64,000 nt of DNA from Hortaea werneckii (GCA_037044905.1 JBAOKB010000046.1:29082-93081), one strand, 5' to 3'; shown: positions 38,150 to 49,337, counted from the stretch's first letter. The notes: a model not told the origin generated them from the letters alone. Program-made: numbers and translations.

Positions 38150-41100
38150 ATGAACATAAATGCTCTGCTCTCGCCGGAAAATTCGCCGGCCCCCGACGGA
38201 AATCCCCCGCCGACCAGCAATGGGACTAATTCGCCAAAGAAAGGCGGCGGAAGCAGAAGGCCCACGGGCGGCAAACGCACATCTTCAGGACTCAGCCAAG
38301 AGGTGAAAAGGTCTCCAGATCGCCTACCCTCTCCTCACACGATCCCAAGCTCTGATGGCAGCCATGGCACATTGGCAGGTGGTGTTCAACAGACATTCCC
38401 GCTCAACTCGACTTCGGAATCGGCGCCTGGCTTCAGACCGCTGCAGCAAGCAGCGCCGCCAACAAGCCTTCCAAGCATGCCGCCTTCCAGTCAAGATGCC
38501 ATCTACGGAGGCTCTGTGCAGCCATATTCTCAGCAGTTGCCCGACCAGAGGGCGAATGTAGCGCACAGACCCTCAAGCACGCCGCACATGGAAACTTTGG
38601 TGGACGAGTCAAGCGAAGCGCGCCTTCCTTTAGGTGCGACTCATGCGCCCGCTTACACCACCTCCAACGCAGATCTTGCTCTGATGCAGCATACAAGTGC
38701 GCAAAGGACGGCATCAATCGAGAGCATACCGCCGGCAAATGCTGCACGGGCTTCCACGCAACTATATCAGGCAAGAGACCAGGCTCCGCCCACACCAAGG
38801 ACTGGTTCTGGTGGCAGCATCAAGGATCTCCTCATGGCAGGTCCTGCGCAAACGCCGCCACCTCGCGCCTTCCCGGCATCCAGCGCACTGACTGAAGCTG
38901 AATCTCAGACTATCAATGAGCTTCTGAACTACCTCAATGAGCACTCATATGCCTACGATAGCCATGTTCAGCTCATTGGCCTGCTGCACAAAGGCCTGAT
39001 ATCTCACACTTACCCTCCTACTGGAACGCCAGATATTGCACCCCGGGATCCACACAGCTATGCACAGCTGAATGAATTAAGGCAATCGCGGAATGCAATG
39101 GACAGTCGTTTCGCTGTCGGCGAAGCGCTCTGGATTGAATGGCTGGCCGATGAGACCCTACTCGCGCGGAATGCTGAAGAGCGCATTTCTGTGACCGAAC
39201 TCTACCAAAAGGCTGTAGGCGATGAGCCTGCCAGCGTGAAGCTTTGGCGGCTTTACGCTGATTGGGTAGAGAGCAACTACCGCGCATGCAACGATCTTGA
39301 GTGCAGTGATGCTACCGCCTGGTCAGCTGAAGATAAAGAGATGTGCCGGGAACTCTTCACTTTTGATATGCTCGTCAATGTGCTGGAACAAGGAATTGCT
39401 GCTGCAAAATGGCGTATCGACGAGAGTCATCTGCTCTGGAACCGGTGGATGACACTCCTAGTTGAGGCGTTGCCGCCTCAACCGAGCCAAATGGAGATTG
39501 AACGCATTCGTAATGCCTTCTTCGAGCGCCTCCAGACACCGCACACTACTTCTCGTCAGACACAGCAAGAGCTGCTGTGGCCGTTCATTAATAAATTCTA
39601 CCCACAGGATTGGGAAGTGGTCATGGACCATGGCAACGAAATTGCTGAACCATCACGTAAGCAGGTTGCGCTGCGTGAAGAACACGAATTGTCAGTTTTG
39701 CGAGCTATAGAAGCCGGCGATCGAGAAGCGTCATTCAACGCCTTGTCAAACTACATTTCGTACGAGAAAAAACACAGGAACAGGGGCGCCTTCACGTATG
39801 AGCTGTCTTGCGGATTGTATGAGCGTGCTCTCCTTCTGTTCCCTACAAGTACGGACTGGTGGCTTGACTACATCGATGTAGTCCTGAGCGCGACTGGCTC
39901 AAACACCTCGACGTCTGTTTTGCCGCTGATGGAGAGAGCAACTCGCCACTGTCCGTGGTCCGGTGAGCTATGGGCTAAGCGCATTCTCCGCTCAGACGTT
40001 GAAGGAAGGCCTCACGACGACATCGAGCAGACAAAGCACATGGCCACGAACTCGGGTCTAATGGATGTCGGTGGCATGGAAGAATTGCTCAAGGTCTTGC
40101 AGCAATGGTGCTCATATTTGCGAAGGGAGGCTTTCAGCCCAACTGCCAGCGAAGATGACGCTGACATCGCGGAGGTCGGCATACGATCGGCCCTAGAAAA
40201 CATTGAGAAAGAGGGCCAGAACGTGTATGGTAAAGAGTTCAAGGGAGACCCACTATACCGGCTGGAGACAATTTTGATCAAGTTCCTCTCCCAAGCTCGA
40301 CGCCTGAACGATGCTCGGGAAATCTGGCAACGGTTATCAACCCGCCATGCGCACGAGGCAGCCTTCTGGGAGAAGTACCATAATTGGGAACTGTGGCTCT
40401 GGGGCTACGAGCGCATGAGCGAGAAGCACCGCGTCGAGACCAAGGAGAATGCGCCGCACCTAGCATCGGCTGTCGTACGCCAGGCACTGAGTCAGAACGT
40501 CGCTCATCTTGATTGGCCGGAGAAGGTTGGCGAGTTGTTTCTGAACCACTTTCAGTTGCACGAAAGCAGCGATGAGCTTCAAGCAGCTTTGATTGAAGCG
40601 AGGGAATTCAGCAAGAGGGTCGCTGTACGCAGAGCTAAGGAGGCGGAAGTCGCTGCTGCTCAGGCTGCTGAAGCTGCTGCTGAGAGAGGTCAACAAGATT
40701 TGGCATATGCAGCGGAAGTCGAAGCGGAAGCTGCTGGCATAGCTGTCCCTGGTGCCGGTGGAAAGAGAAAGGCAGACGAATCATCTCTTCTTTCAAGCAG
40801 CGGGGCAACGTCTAAGAAAGCTAAGACTGGAGAGTATCCGGCCGCAGCTGCTGGACCGAGCGAGCCGTCTAGCTCTGCAACGGCACAGATCAAGAGAGAT
40901 CGTGAACACAATACCGTCACTGTGCGCAACCTGCCGAACAACGTGGAAGAGCTTGAGGTGAAAAAGTTCTTCCGTGACATCGGGCAACCAGCATCAATCA
41001 ACATCGTTCAAGATAAGGGCTCTGACACAGCGTCAGCGACCGTTGAATTTGAGTTGCAAGAAGACGTCCTCGCTGCTAAGACTCGTAACGGGAGAGAGAT

Positions 41101-42301
41101 TCGGCCAGGTTATGAGGTGAGGATACAAAGCGGCAGCCAGAACACCCTTTATGTCGCCAATTACCCCCCGGAATACGACGAGCAAGCGATAAGAAAGCTC
41201 TTTGACAGTTATGGAGAAGTCATCAGCGTGCGTTTCCCAAGTCTAAAATTCAACAACCGGCGACGCTTTTGCTATGTTCAATTCCTGACTGAAGACATGG
41301 CACGGCAAGCTGAGGAGACTATGGATAGCAAGACGCTCGACGGTCAACACAAGCTCATCGCCAAAATTTCCAACCCGGAGGCAAAGAAGCAGCGCTCCGG
41401 TGCGCAGGCGGAAGGCAGAGAGATCTTCGTTAAGAATCTGGAGCGAGACGCCAGCGACCAGGAAGTCAAAGAGTATTTCAGCCAATACGGCACGGTTGTC
41501 TCTATGAACCTGCTGAAGCTAGTGAACAACAAGAAGACCGGTACAGGATTCGTGGTATTTGCGTCCGCGGATGAAGCAAACAAGGCCCTCGCAACGGACG
41601 GAAAGCCTTTTCATGATCGCATCTTGCACGTTGAGATTTCGGCGGCCAAAGCCGAAGGCCGCACTGCGCCGCTAGATCGTGCGAGGAAGACAGACGTTAT
41701 CGTTAAGCAATCAACTCCCGACGCCTCCCTGGAGATTGGCACTACCAATGGAAGGCGAGGATCTGACATCTCCATGCATTCGGCCTCTATGGAGCAGCAG
41801 GAAGCCTTCCGTACCGCACGAGAACGGAAGATTGCCATTATGAAGTTACCTGACACCGTCAATGATGCGCGTATCCGCGCCGTGATGGAATCGTATGGTC
41901 CGATCGTGAAGATCCAGCTTCGAAGGCAAGAGGAAGGCGCCATCGTCGAATTCCAGACCGTTAAAGATGCATTCAATGTTCGACAAGGCGTCGATGTAAG
42001 TAGTCTGGGACCCGAAGCTAGAACGGGCGATGTTGCGGATCTACTGGGGAAGAAGAAAGGAGGTGCTGGTTCTGGAGGCGGCATGAGACCCGCGCCGGTG
42101 TCCCGACCAGGGCAAGGCCGAGGCGGAAGAAGAGGTGGCTTAGGATTCAAAAGAGGTGGATTTGGTGGGACCTCGAGAAGTGAGAATGCAGAGAGCGGGG
42201 GCGCCAATGCAAGCGCAGGTGGGAGGAGTAATGCTGACTTTAGAGCAATGTTCGAGGCCGGAAGAAGTGCGGAGGGAAAGCCTTCTTCTGGTGACGATTA
42301 A
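38150..42301 (+). CDS. prp24: U6 snRNP factor Prp24 (SART3-like)
   Basis: Uninterrupted frame of 1,383 residues. After a disordered Pro/Ser-rich N-terminus (to about 240), residues about 250-880 are helical HAT-type repeats. Four RRMs follow at about 919-987 (VRNLPNNVEE), 997-1075 (LYVANYPPEY), 1089-1163 (IFVKNLERDA) and 1225-1290 (IAIMKLPDTV). The tail carries RGG-like basic segments and SNADFRAMF at about 1360, matching the conserved C-terminal motif by which Prp24 contacts the Lsm ring. The architecture is that of fission-yeast Prp24 and human SART3, which anneal U4 and U6 snRNAs in the nucleus. Budding yeast Prp24 lacks the HAT part. The start ATG follows a cluster of stops. Confidence 0.92.
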   Translation: MNINALLSPENSPAPDGNPPPTSNGTNSPKKGGGSRRPTGGKRTSSGLSQEVKRSPDRLPSPHTIPSSDGSHGTLAGGVQQTFPLNSTSESAPGFRPLQQAAPPTSLPSMPPSSQDAIYGGSVQPYSQQLPDQRANVAHRPSSTPHMETLVDESSEARLPLGATHAPAYTTSNADLALMQHTSAQRTASIESIPPANAARASTQLYQARDQAPPTPRTGSGGSIKDLLMAGPAQTPPPRAFPASSALTEAESQTINELLNYLNEHSYAYDSHVQLIGLLHKGLISHTYPPTGTPDIAPRDPHSYAQLNELRQSRNAMDSRFAVGEALWIEWLADETLLARNAEERISVTELYQKAVGDEPASVKLWRLYADWVESNYRACNDLECSDATAWSAEDKEMCRELFTFDMLVNVLEQGIAAAKWRIDESHLLWNRWMTLLVEALPPQPSQMEIERIRNAFFERLQTPHTTSRQTQQELLWPFINKFYPQDWEVVMDHGNEIAEPSRKQVALREEHELSVLRAIEAGDREASFNALSNYISYEKKHRNRGAFTYELSCGLYERALLLFPTSTDWWLDYIDVVLSATGSNTSTSVLPLMERATRHCPWSGELWAKRILRSDVEGRPHDDIEQTKHMATNSGLMDVGGMEELLKVLQQWCSYLRREAFSPTASEDDADIAEVGIRSALENIEKEGQNVYGKEFKGDPLYRLETILIKFLSQARRLNDAREIWQRLSTRHAHEAAFWEKYHNWELWLWGYERMSEKHRVETKENAPHLASAVVRQALSQNVAHLDWPEKVGELFLNHFQLHESSDELQAALIEAREFSKRVAVRRAKEAEVAAAQAAEAAAERGQQDLAYAAEVEAEAAGIAVPGAGGKRKADESSLLSSSGATSKKAKTGEYPAAAAGPSEPSSSATAQIKRDREHNTVTVRNLPNNVEELEVKKFFRDIGQPASINIVQDKGSDTASATVEFELQEDVLAAKTRNGREIRPGYEVRIQSGSQNTLYVANYPPEYDEQAIRKLFDSYGEVISVRFPSLKFNNRRRFCYVQFLTEDMARQAEETMDSKTLDGQHKLIAKISNPEAKKQRSGAQAEGREIFVKNLERDASDQEVKEYFSQYGTVVSMNLLKLVNNKKTGTGFVVFASADEANKALATDGKPFHDRILHVEISAAKAEGRTAPLDRARKTDVIVKQSTPDASLEIGTTNGRRGSDISMHSASMEQQEAFRTARERKIAIMKLPDTVNDARIRAVMESYGPIVKIQLRRQEEGAIVEFQTVKDAFNVRQGVDVSSLGPEARTGDVADLLGKKKGGAGSGGGMRPAPVSRPGQGRGGRRGGLGFKRGGFGGTSRSENAESGGANASAGGRSNADFRAMFEAGRSAEGKPSSGDD

Positions 42302-43053
42302 TGCTGTGACTGACCGACCCTTGCCTTGGGCAATTGAGGTCGCGCAACGAGGCGGAGGATGTCACTGAGCTGATGTATTATGTGTGTAAGATAGGTGCAT
42401 GGCAATGTACGCCGTGAATAGACTACGTGTACTTTTAATGTGTGGTTAGAGCGGAAGCCTTCAGTTAGCAGATTAGGAGTCCGCGTCACTTGCCCGCTCC
42501 CCAAGCTTGATAGCATCAACAACATCCCCATGAATGGCATTCGGAAGTGGCCATCGTGCAATTGGGACAGGCCGTGATTGTCATCCTATCACGATTTGCA
42601 GTGCCGGTCTGCATCCCTTTTAGAGGCATTTGCTACTCAAGTGGATCTCGGGAATGGCTAGTCAAGGCCAGCTACATGGCAAGAGATCTTCAAAGATTAT
42701 GCATGTAAAGCACATTCATCTAAATGGTGTACGTTGACCCAGCGATAGAGGCAGGACCGCCCCCTTTAGATAAAGGTTGAAGCCACATCTAAGCACGGTA
42801 AGGGCAGCTCCTTTCCGTCGCCTGGCACGAGACACTGCAAGTTCTATCAGACTCATAGCAAAAAGCACCGCGGGTAGATATATGCACTATGAACAGCATC
42901 TGCGGTTTCCAGCCCTTTAGATCTGCTGTCTAGTTTCGAACGTAGCCGTTTGCGCACTGCATCTCATACTCTTTGAACCGTGCATGTCATACTATCATAC
43001 ACCTTCGCTCCCCTTCCTAACTCCAACGCCCAGCAGAGCCATTGCCTGTGCGT
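42302..43053. other. Convergent intergenic region
   Basis: 752 bases between the 3' ends of prp24 and erv25. It contains both 3' UTRs. I found no open frame of note and no tRNA-like box. Confidence 0.5.
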
Positions 43054-43786
43054 CTAGATCAGGTGCTTGCTGCGGAAGTACGCCCTCAAATATACGACCT
43101 GCCACACCCCCAACGCGACCAGCATGCCCATAGTCCCGAACGCAAACCACTTGACCCGCTCGTTCGTGCTCTCGTTGGTATCTCTGAGCTTCACCTCGCG
43201 GCTCCTCAAGTAGTCCATCTCGTCCGTGACTTCCTTGGCCGACTCGGACAACCGCCGCAGCTCGGCTTCCATGGGCTTCAGCTTCTCCCCGGCTTGGATG
43301 GCCGACCAGTCCTTGGCGTCGGCACCGATGTCGATGTCGAGCTCGACGCTGCGCATTGGGTTCATCACCGCTTGCTGCGCGTTCAGGATGTTTTCGAAGC
43401 ACACGTCAAAGGCCGAGTCGGCGTGCGAGTGGAAGGCGTAGCGGTTCTCGCCCACGATGTCGCGAGGTCGGTGGTAGTCGTTGCCTACGGCGTCTTTGAT
43501 CTACGAGTTCTGGCGTGTCAGTGGAACTTGTTCGTCCTTTGGTATCCGCGAGGCTGAGGTAGCCTTTTCTTGCCGGGGAACTCACGTGCATGTTTAGAAC
43601 CTGGCCATCGCCTTTGCTGCCACTGCTCGTTGCCGTCACAACAACCAGCTGGTCCTTTTGGACGAAGTTCCGTATGCATCGCTCCTTTGACGCTGACTCC
43701 TGGCCGGGATGTGCTTGAATGTCGAACTTGAGGGCAGAGATGAGGGGGACCGCGAAGGCCAGCAGGAGTTTAAGGGCCAACATCAT
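43054..43786 (-). CDS. erv25: p24-family COPII cargo receptor Erv25
   Basis: Two exons: 43786..43586 (67 codons) and 43500..43054. The 85-base intron has a GTGAGT donor, a CTGAC branch site and a TAG acceptor; joining gives 215 residues, against 211 in yeast Erv25. The start at 43786 gives a clean signal peptide (MMLALKLLLAFAVPLISA); an in-frame extension to 43852 begins MDRNISV but would bury it. The GOLD domain has the two cysteines CIRNF and DVCFEN, then a coiled coil with EKLKPMEAELRR and LRDTNESTNERV, one membrane segment and the short tail RSKHLI. It cycles between ER and Golgi with other p24 proteins. Confidence 0.92.
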
Positions 43787-44228
43787 GCCCAGCCTTTGTG
43801 CACGAGCCGAGGTTAGGCTCTCTTGTTCCTCAACTGAAATGTTTCGATCCAAGTTGGAGAGTAATAAAGTGTAGTGGTAGAGTCGTGCGGTATACTACTC
43901 GTCCGCACTTTGGACACGACGCTCCCCCAAGCTGCAGCTGGCGCGTGGCATTGGCGGGTATACTTCGGAGCCAATCGCCAACACTCCTGTCCCTCCCTCT
44001 CTTCCTTGTCTTGTCACTCTCGCCAGGCACTATCTTGTGATACACACAGCAGCAGGTCTTCTGAGTTCAACTGTTACAAATGAAGAAATCTGAGTGCTTT
44101 CAACCAAACGACTGGTCACGTACGCCCGCTTTTGGGCAAAGACATGTGCTTCACAGTCCAGCGCTACACTTTACCAATTATGCAAGGAACAACAAGATCT
44201 GATATACCTCCCGCAGCGATATTCTCTA
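43787..44228. other. Intergenic region upstream of erv25
   Basis: 442 bases between the kes1 3' end and the erv25 start, both on the minus strand. Promoter of erv25; nothing else is supported. Confidence 0.45.
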
Positions 44229-45531
44229 TCATTGACCACCATACGGGTTCAAATTGCCTCTCCACGGTCTTCCTAATTTCGCCGCCCCTTGTGCATCAAA
44301 TCTCCAAGCGCCACACGTTTCTTTGGGCTCAAAAGACTCCCCCACCACGCTCAACAGCTTCTGAGCGACTTCACTGTCCTTCCGCTTGTTGAAAAAAACC
44401 GCTTCCCAAGCCTCCTCACTCGTATCAGATCGCTTTCTCAGCTCACGCTGCGCATTCTCCAGCACCGACTTGTTGTCAGCTACGCCTTGCATATTGCCAG
44501 AGTGTATGCTGTCGATAACGGGATGCCAGGCTTTCCGAGACTCCCATGCATCCTGGTGATCCAAAGGCGCTGTGCGGAAGTCACTAGACGGCGCAGAAGA
44601 CACGTCGTAGCTGTCGATTTGCTTGCCGTCCCTATCTTTGACTACGAAACTTTCTGACCAGCTGCCTTCGGCAGTGTACAGGGCTTTCTTGCGTTTTGAA
44701 TCATCTGGTCCGTAGACATGCGCAGCAACGTGGTTCTTACTGCCTCCCATACCAAGCGCGCCTTTACCGGTGAAATCAATCTCGGCGACATACCCAGTGC
44801 TGCTGATGATATGATACGTCCCTCCGAGTTCCGGGTACGGGCCGCCCGTAAGAATGCCTTTCACCTTAACGTTAGGCAACGGGATAAGATAATCCTCGTC
44901 GAATTCGTCGATGTGCATGATAGCATGGCCGATTTGCTGGATATTGACAGAGCCGCTGAAAGTTATCTCCTGTCTCGTGTAGCCCTCTGCGCGAATGCCA
45001 TGCTTCTCGTTCCACAGATAACACGCCGTGACGGGTGGGTGATGGCTGACTTGCTCGCTAACCAGTCTGCACTCCTCGCCTTCCCGTCCGCACTCGCCCA
45101 GGAAAAGCTCACCGAGGAAGGCGTTCAGAGGTTTCTTAACGCCATCGCTGGGGTCACGGCCGGCATATTGCTGGCCGCGCAGACTGGATAGGAACCATTT
45201 CAAGACTGCAAGAATGCGAGCTTCTGCTGAGGGCTCATGAGCGGGCGCATTAAACAGATCAGGGTGTTCGATCCAGTATCTTGGGAACTCCGTAGTTGAC
45301 TTGTCTGCCAGAACAAAAGGCGGTGCGGTGATCTGCGTAATGGTTAGCTCGGTACGCAGTGTTGGGCTGGAATCTAGCCATTGGTGGACTCACGTTGCTC
45401 AGATCGCCCTTGATTGTCGCTATAGACTTTATATGGGATTAGCGTGAAAGTCTACGGTGGCTTCGTGTTTTCATGCAGCATACAGCCAGGAATTGCTTCA
45501 AACTGCTCTGTTGGGAGCTGTTGTCGGCCAT
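44229..45531 (-). CDS. kes1: Oxysterol-binding protein Kes1/Osh4
   Basis: Three exons: 45531..45484 (MADNSSQQSSLKQFLA), 45426..45394, and 45332..44229, giving 394 residues (yeast Kes1 has 434). Intron 1 (57 bases) has a GTATGC donor and an AAG acceptor; intron 2 (61 bases) has GTGAGT, CTAAC and CAG. The joined N-terminus aligns by eye with the Kes1 lid and start (SIATIKGDLSN, TAPPFVL). The signature EQVSHHPP that binds PI4P is present, as are KPLNAFLGELFLG and ESRKAWHPV. The short form has no PH domain or ankyrin repeats, so it is the soluble Osh4 type that exchanges sterol for PI4P between ER and Golgi. Confidence 0.9.
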
Positions 45532-45968
45532 AGCAAATTGGAAGCTGCCGTCTACAATTGTCGATACCGGCTGAGGAAGCAGTGCTAGGCAAGACCCGAG
45601 ATATGGTGTGTCTAATGGTCCTCAGTATGGTGTAACGTCGACCGGCAAAGAAGTTGAGCTTCATTGGGTAGGCACGATTTGGCGTCGCTTAAGCTTTAGA
45701 TTGCGTCATAGCCGCGACTTCAAATGTGTAGCCTGTGTGAACGTCAGGGTGGAGATGTATGGCACGGGAGCATAGCAAGCAAATTCAGACGCTATGGAAT
45801 ATATCATTGAAAGTATCTTCGGGCCCAGAGCGCTGCGCGATCTTGGATGTTCTGTTTCGTCTCATGCCCATGTCATCCTCGACAGTCTTGGCAAGGGTTG
45901 TGCCTCTGCGGAGGGCGCTGCTGCAATGATTCTTCAAAATCAAAGTGATAGCAAGTATGTGATTCAGC
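45532..45968. other. Intergenic region upstream of kes1
   Basis: 437 bases between the 3' end of the zinc-knuckle gene and the kes1 start. An open frame of 92 codons on the plus strand (45794..46072) runs into the neighbour's coding region and looks fortuitous. Confidence 0.45.
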
Positions 45969-47753
45969 TCAGTCGCGCATATCGTTTAATGCAGCTAACT
46001 GCCACGCCTGTCCTCCACCGCCGCCACCGGTCGATCGACCGAGACGAGCATTGCCAGACTCAGCATCGATGAAATTACTCGCGTATCGAGCACTCCAGTT
46101 GCGGTTGAAATGGAGCTTATCCCGAATGTAAACTGGCAGTAGCGAGCAGTCGTCGCCCCAATGCGACACTGATCCGCAATTATAACATGTTTTGATCATG
46201 GTGCTGTCGGGTATTTTCAGTACTGTGTTTTTCTGTGGCTCATACCAGCGCCATAGCTTGGGACATTCTTCCTCGACGTGATCGGTATCTTGACAAATGT
46301 CGCAAGGATCAAAGCGACCGCCAGCTGGCTTCGATTGATTTCTGCAGGTGCGATTATCGTGGCCCCGTTGTCGGCAGCGACCGCATTTGACGAATGTTGG
46401 ACAGGCGCTAGAAAAGTGATCCTCGAAAGCTCCACAGTGCTTGCAGGTGTTTTCGGGGCAAGTGTCAACCACGTGGCCCTCTTCACCGCAGCTCAGACAG
46501 CGCACATGAGCCGCAGTGCCCTCTATATGAAAGTAGCGATGTTGCAATTCCTGCTCCTCTTCTGAGGCCTCGTATAAGCGAATGCCGCCATCGTACTTGT
46601 TTGTGGAATCGCTGGCAGCAGCTTCTCTCGCAAAGGCGCCATAGTCATTGTAATGACTCCCCACCGGATCACCATCCGAGCTATCGTCCTCCGCGTCTGT
46701 GTCATTATCAGACGTCTCACTCTCGCTGGCGTCTTCTCCGTCATTCTTGTCGTTTTTCGCTAGATCAACAGCATTCGTAACTGCACCATTCGCGTTCTCA
46801 ACCTGTGAGCTGCCAGGACGATAGAATTGGGCAGCGAACTTTTCAAGTAAATTCAGCGCCTTTCTCGCTTTTCCTCTTGCACGGTTCTTCCGCGTTGAGC
46901 CTTCTCTGTGTGCTATTTGAAGGAGCACCGCCTCCCAAGAAGCACCCGGCTGCTGTCGCAGTAAATGCTCCGCAGCTGCGCACAAGGACATATTCTTCAC
47001 ATCCGACTTATTCATTCGCCGCGTAAAATGTGAAGTATCACGGTAGATACTTCCTAAGCGGTTCTTTGCATCTCTCTCATTAGTCATGCCATTCGGTACT
47101 TTAGGTGATGATCGGTTAGCTCGGTTGGCATCAAATTGAAGCCCCGGAAACTTCTGCTTCTTCTCTCTTAGTATTCTCTTTGCGGTCTTGTAAAAATCCT
47201 TGCCGTCTTCAGCATAGCGTTTAACGAGTTCTTCGATGGGCACGCCGGGATACTCCTTCATATCATTCCTAAGCTGTATGCGAAAAGTTGGTATCGCTAT
47301 GTCTTGGAGAGACATTCGGGATGGATTTTGTCCAGATGGGATCGTTTCTCGCGTTCCTGAGGCGCCGTGTTTGGAGGCATTTTGGGCGTCGGCAGACGTG
47401 GTGCTGGGCCTTGACGCTTGATCAACGCTGGAGCCGGAAGTAGAGCCAGTACCAACTTCACCAGATTCTCGACTCGTCCTTCGACTGCTACTGGCGGATG
47501 TAGAGACTTCGCCGCTCTCCTTGCTGTCTCTACGGTTGCGAAGGCGAAGACTCCGCCGGGGCTCTGCAGCATCCAGTGGTATGTAATCGGCAGGCTCATG
47601 ATCGGAATCCTCGGCATGACGATTACCATGCTTCAAGCGCTTGTTTTGGGAGGCAGTTCCATTCGTGTCCCGCCAATTCCCCACAGGCTGTTGCTTGCGT
47701 TTACGTCCTACCGCAGACGCGCGCGATTCTTCTTCTTTTGGTGACTTAGCCAT
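45969..47753 (-). CDS. Air1/Air2-like zinc-knuckle subunit of the TRAMP complex
   Basis: 594 residues from the ATG giving MAKSPKEEESR. The frame extends further upstream but only from a GTG. The first 400 residues are disordered, charged and Ser-rich. Residues 419-536 hold five CCHC knuckles: 419-432, 437-451, 457-470, 484-497 and 523-536. Four have exact C-x2-C-x4-H-x4-C spacing; the second has five residues before His. The fourth knuckle ends HVEEECPKLWRWY, as in Air proteins. Air1/2 have five knuckles and link the poly(A) polymerase Trf4/5 to RNA in the nuclear TRAMP complex, which marks RNA for the exosome. This protein is longer than the yeast ones because of the N-terminal region. Confidence 0.82.
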   Translation of the reverse strand: MAKSPKEEESRASAVGRKRKQQPVGNWRDTNGTASQNKRLKHGNRHAEDSDHEPADYIPLDAAEPRRSLRLRNRRDSKESGEVSTSASSSRRTSRESGEVGTGSTSGSSVDQASRPSTTSADAQNASKHGASGTRETIPSGQNPSRMSLQDIAIPTFRIQLRNDMKEYPGVPIEELVKRYAEDGKDFYKTAKRILREKKQKFPGLQFDANRANRSSPKVPNGMTNERDAKNRLGSIYRDTSHFTRRMNKSDVKNMSLCAAAEHLLRQQPGASWEAVLLQIAHREGSTRKNRARGKARKALNLLEKFAAQFYRPGSSQVENANGAVTNAVDLAKNDKNDGEDASESETSDNDTDAEDDSSDGDPVGSHYNDYGAFAREAAASDSTNKYDGGIRLYEASEEEQELQHRYFHIEGTAAHVRCLSCGEEGHVVDTCPENTCKHCGAFEDHFSSACPTFVKCGRCRQRGHDNRTCRNQSKPAGGRFDPCDICQDTDHVEEECPKLWRWYEPQKNTVLKIPDSTMIKTCYNCGSVSHWGDDCSLLPVYIRDKLHFNRNWSARYASNFIDAESGNARLGRSTGGGGGGQAWQLAALNDMRD

Positions 47754-48636
47754 GGGGTTGACTCCGTGCAAGAGGAGTTTCCTGCAGATTACGCGTGCCG
47801 GCTCGCGCTGCGCGAAAGCCCGCCTCACGGAACGCTTCACAAGCCTCAGAATTCAAAAGCAATGGCAAATTGAACAAATAGTGCAGTGAATACACCCACA
47901 ACACTGGCACGGGCCCTGGAAAGCAGGTAAAAGGTATTACTTGCCTCTTTAGGATCCACCTTCCTCTTGTGAATGTAAAATTAAGCGCACCTCAGCCTCT
48001 CGGGGTAGGCTACAGATGACTTCAGGGCTAACTATTTTCGGCCGGGGAAGACACGCACGACGAGCTGGTCCGAGCTCCTCTCCAAGGGCATGTTCTCGAC
48101 CTTCTCCTAAACAACATCGGTACCAACGACCCAAAGTTCGAAATAGGTTGAAGGGCTTGGTCGTCACCGGACAGCATCGCACTCTGAAATTGACAGTCGG
48201 CAAACCCTTTCTGCTTGCTTGCTCGCCCGCCGCAAGTTGCCTCCGACCCCTCGCCCACACCACCGAAGCACAAGGGACCGTTGCACATTGCTAGCTACAA
48301 CCATTACAAACCATCCCCGCCGCCAATCTGGCTCTCACCGCCGTCAACCCCGTCAGACTCCTCCGACGGGCCTTACCATCATCACTTTACCCTTCCGCGA
48401 AATCTTCCACCACGGCGTCCACAACTCCCACCCGGCAACATTCATCCTCAACTTCCGCAATATCCGATACACCTTCTCCCAGTAACACCGCCAAACTGTC
48501 TTCCACCGCTGTGCTTCACAACCGAGCCGGGCTCACATTCGCGGAGCCCGTGAACAGCCCGGCTCGGCCTCGAACTCTCACGGTAGACGGAAGAGAAGGT
48601 TCGCCTCCGCTTTGTGTGCAGAGCGCAGAACGGAAA
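47754..48636. other. Divergent promoter region of the Air-like and orm genes
   Basis: 883 bases between two divergent starts. CT- and CCA-rich stretches upstream of orm (48290-48480) look like a fungal pyrimidine-rich leader. Proline-rich open frames there show no family resemblance. Confidence 0.5.
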
Positions 48637-49337
48637 ATGGGCATCGATAAGGACAAGAGAAGACGAAGAAGGAGTAGCAGTCTGATGTATCAAGAACCAC
48701 CGGAGAGTTTGGAGCAGCAAAGCGATCAGGCTACCATGCCCAATCTGAACGCGCAGTGGGTAAACGCAAAAGGTATGGTACACTGAAGGCGATTCTCTGC
48801 AATGATGGAAGGAGACCTTTTGGACACAAGGTCTTTTGCTAACACTTCCCCTAACAGGCGCCTGGATGATTCACATTATCCTTATCCTTCTTCTCAAGAT
48901 CCTCTACGACATCCTCCCCTCCATCTCACAAGAAACCTCTTGGACGCTGGTCAACGTTACATATATGTTTGGCTCCTACCTCATGTTCCACTACGTGCGC
49001 GGTGTACCATTTGAGTTCAACGCTGGAGCGTATGACAATCTCAACATGTGGGAACAGATCGACAATGGAGATCAGTATACGCCGGCCAAGAAATTCCTGC
49101 TGGCCGTGCCGATATGCTTGTTCCTGGTCAGCACGCATTACACGCACTATGACCTGATGTACTTCATGGTCAACTTCCTTGCAACACTAGCAGTCGTTGT
49201 CCCTAAGCTACCTGCAGTAAGTCTTTACGCTTGGAAAGCCGAAAGACAGTTTGCTGACTCTGTTTTAGCTCCACCGAATGCGTTTCGCGTTCTTCAACCC
49301 TGAACCAGATGAGGCGGAAGAGCAACATCGACGATAG
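48637..49337 (+). CDS. orm1: ORMDL-family sphingolipid regulator Orm
   Basis: Three exons: 48637..48772, 48858..49216, 49269..49337, giving 187 residues. Introns of 85 and 52 bases have GTATGG and GTAAGT donors, and CAG and TAG acceptors; intron 1 has a CTAAC branch. The ATG at 48637 has a good context (GAAAATGGG). The N-terminus RRRRRSSSLMYQEPPES is the Ser-rich phosphorylation region that in yeast controls Orm by Ypk1. The core has NLNAQWVNAKGAWMIHI, GSYLMFHYVRGVPFEFN, AYDNLNMWEQID and YTPAKKFLLAVP, with four membrane segments. Orm inhibits serine palmitoyltransferase in the ER. Confidence 0.93.

Noticed and set aside
42302..43053. tRNA or other RNA gene in the larger intergenic gaps
   Set aside because: I looked for GGTTCGA-type B boxes in the main gaps and found none with a matching acceptor stem. 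The GGTTCGAGCC near 230 (minus strand) is coding sequence.
48215..48553. 112-codon proline-rich frame upstream of orm
   Set aside because: Lies in the pyrimidine-rich leader; does not lead in frame into orm and matches no family.
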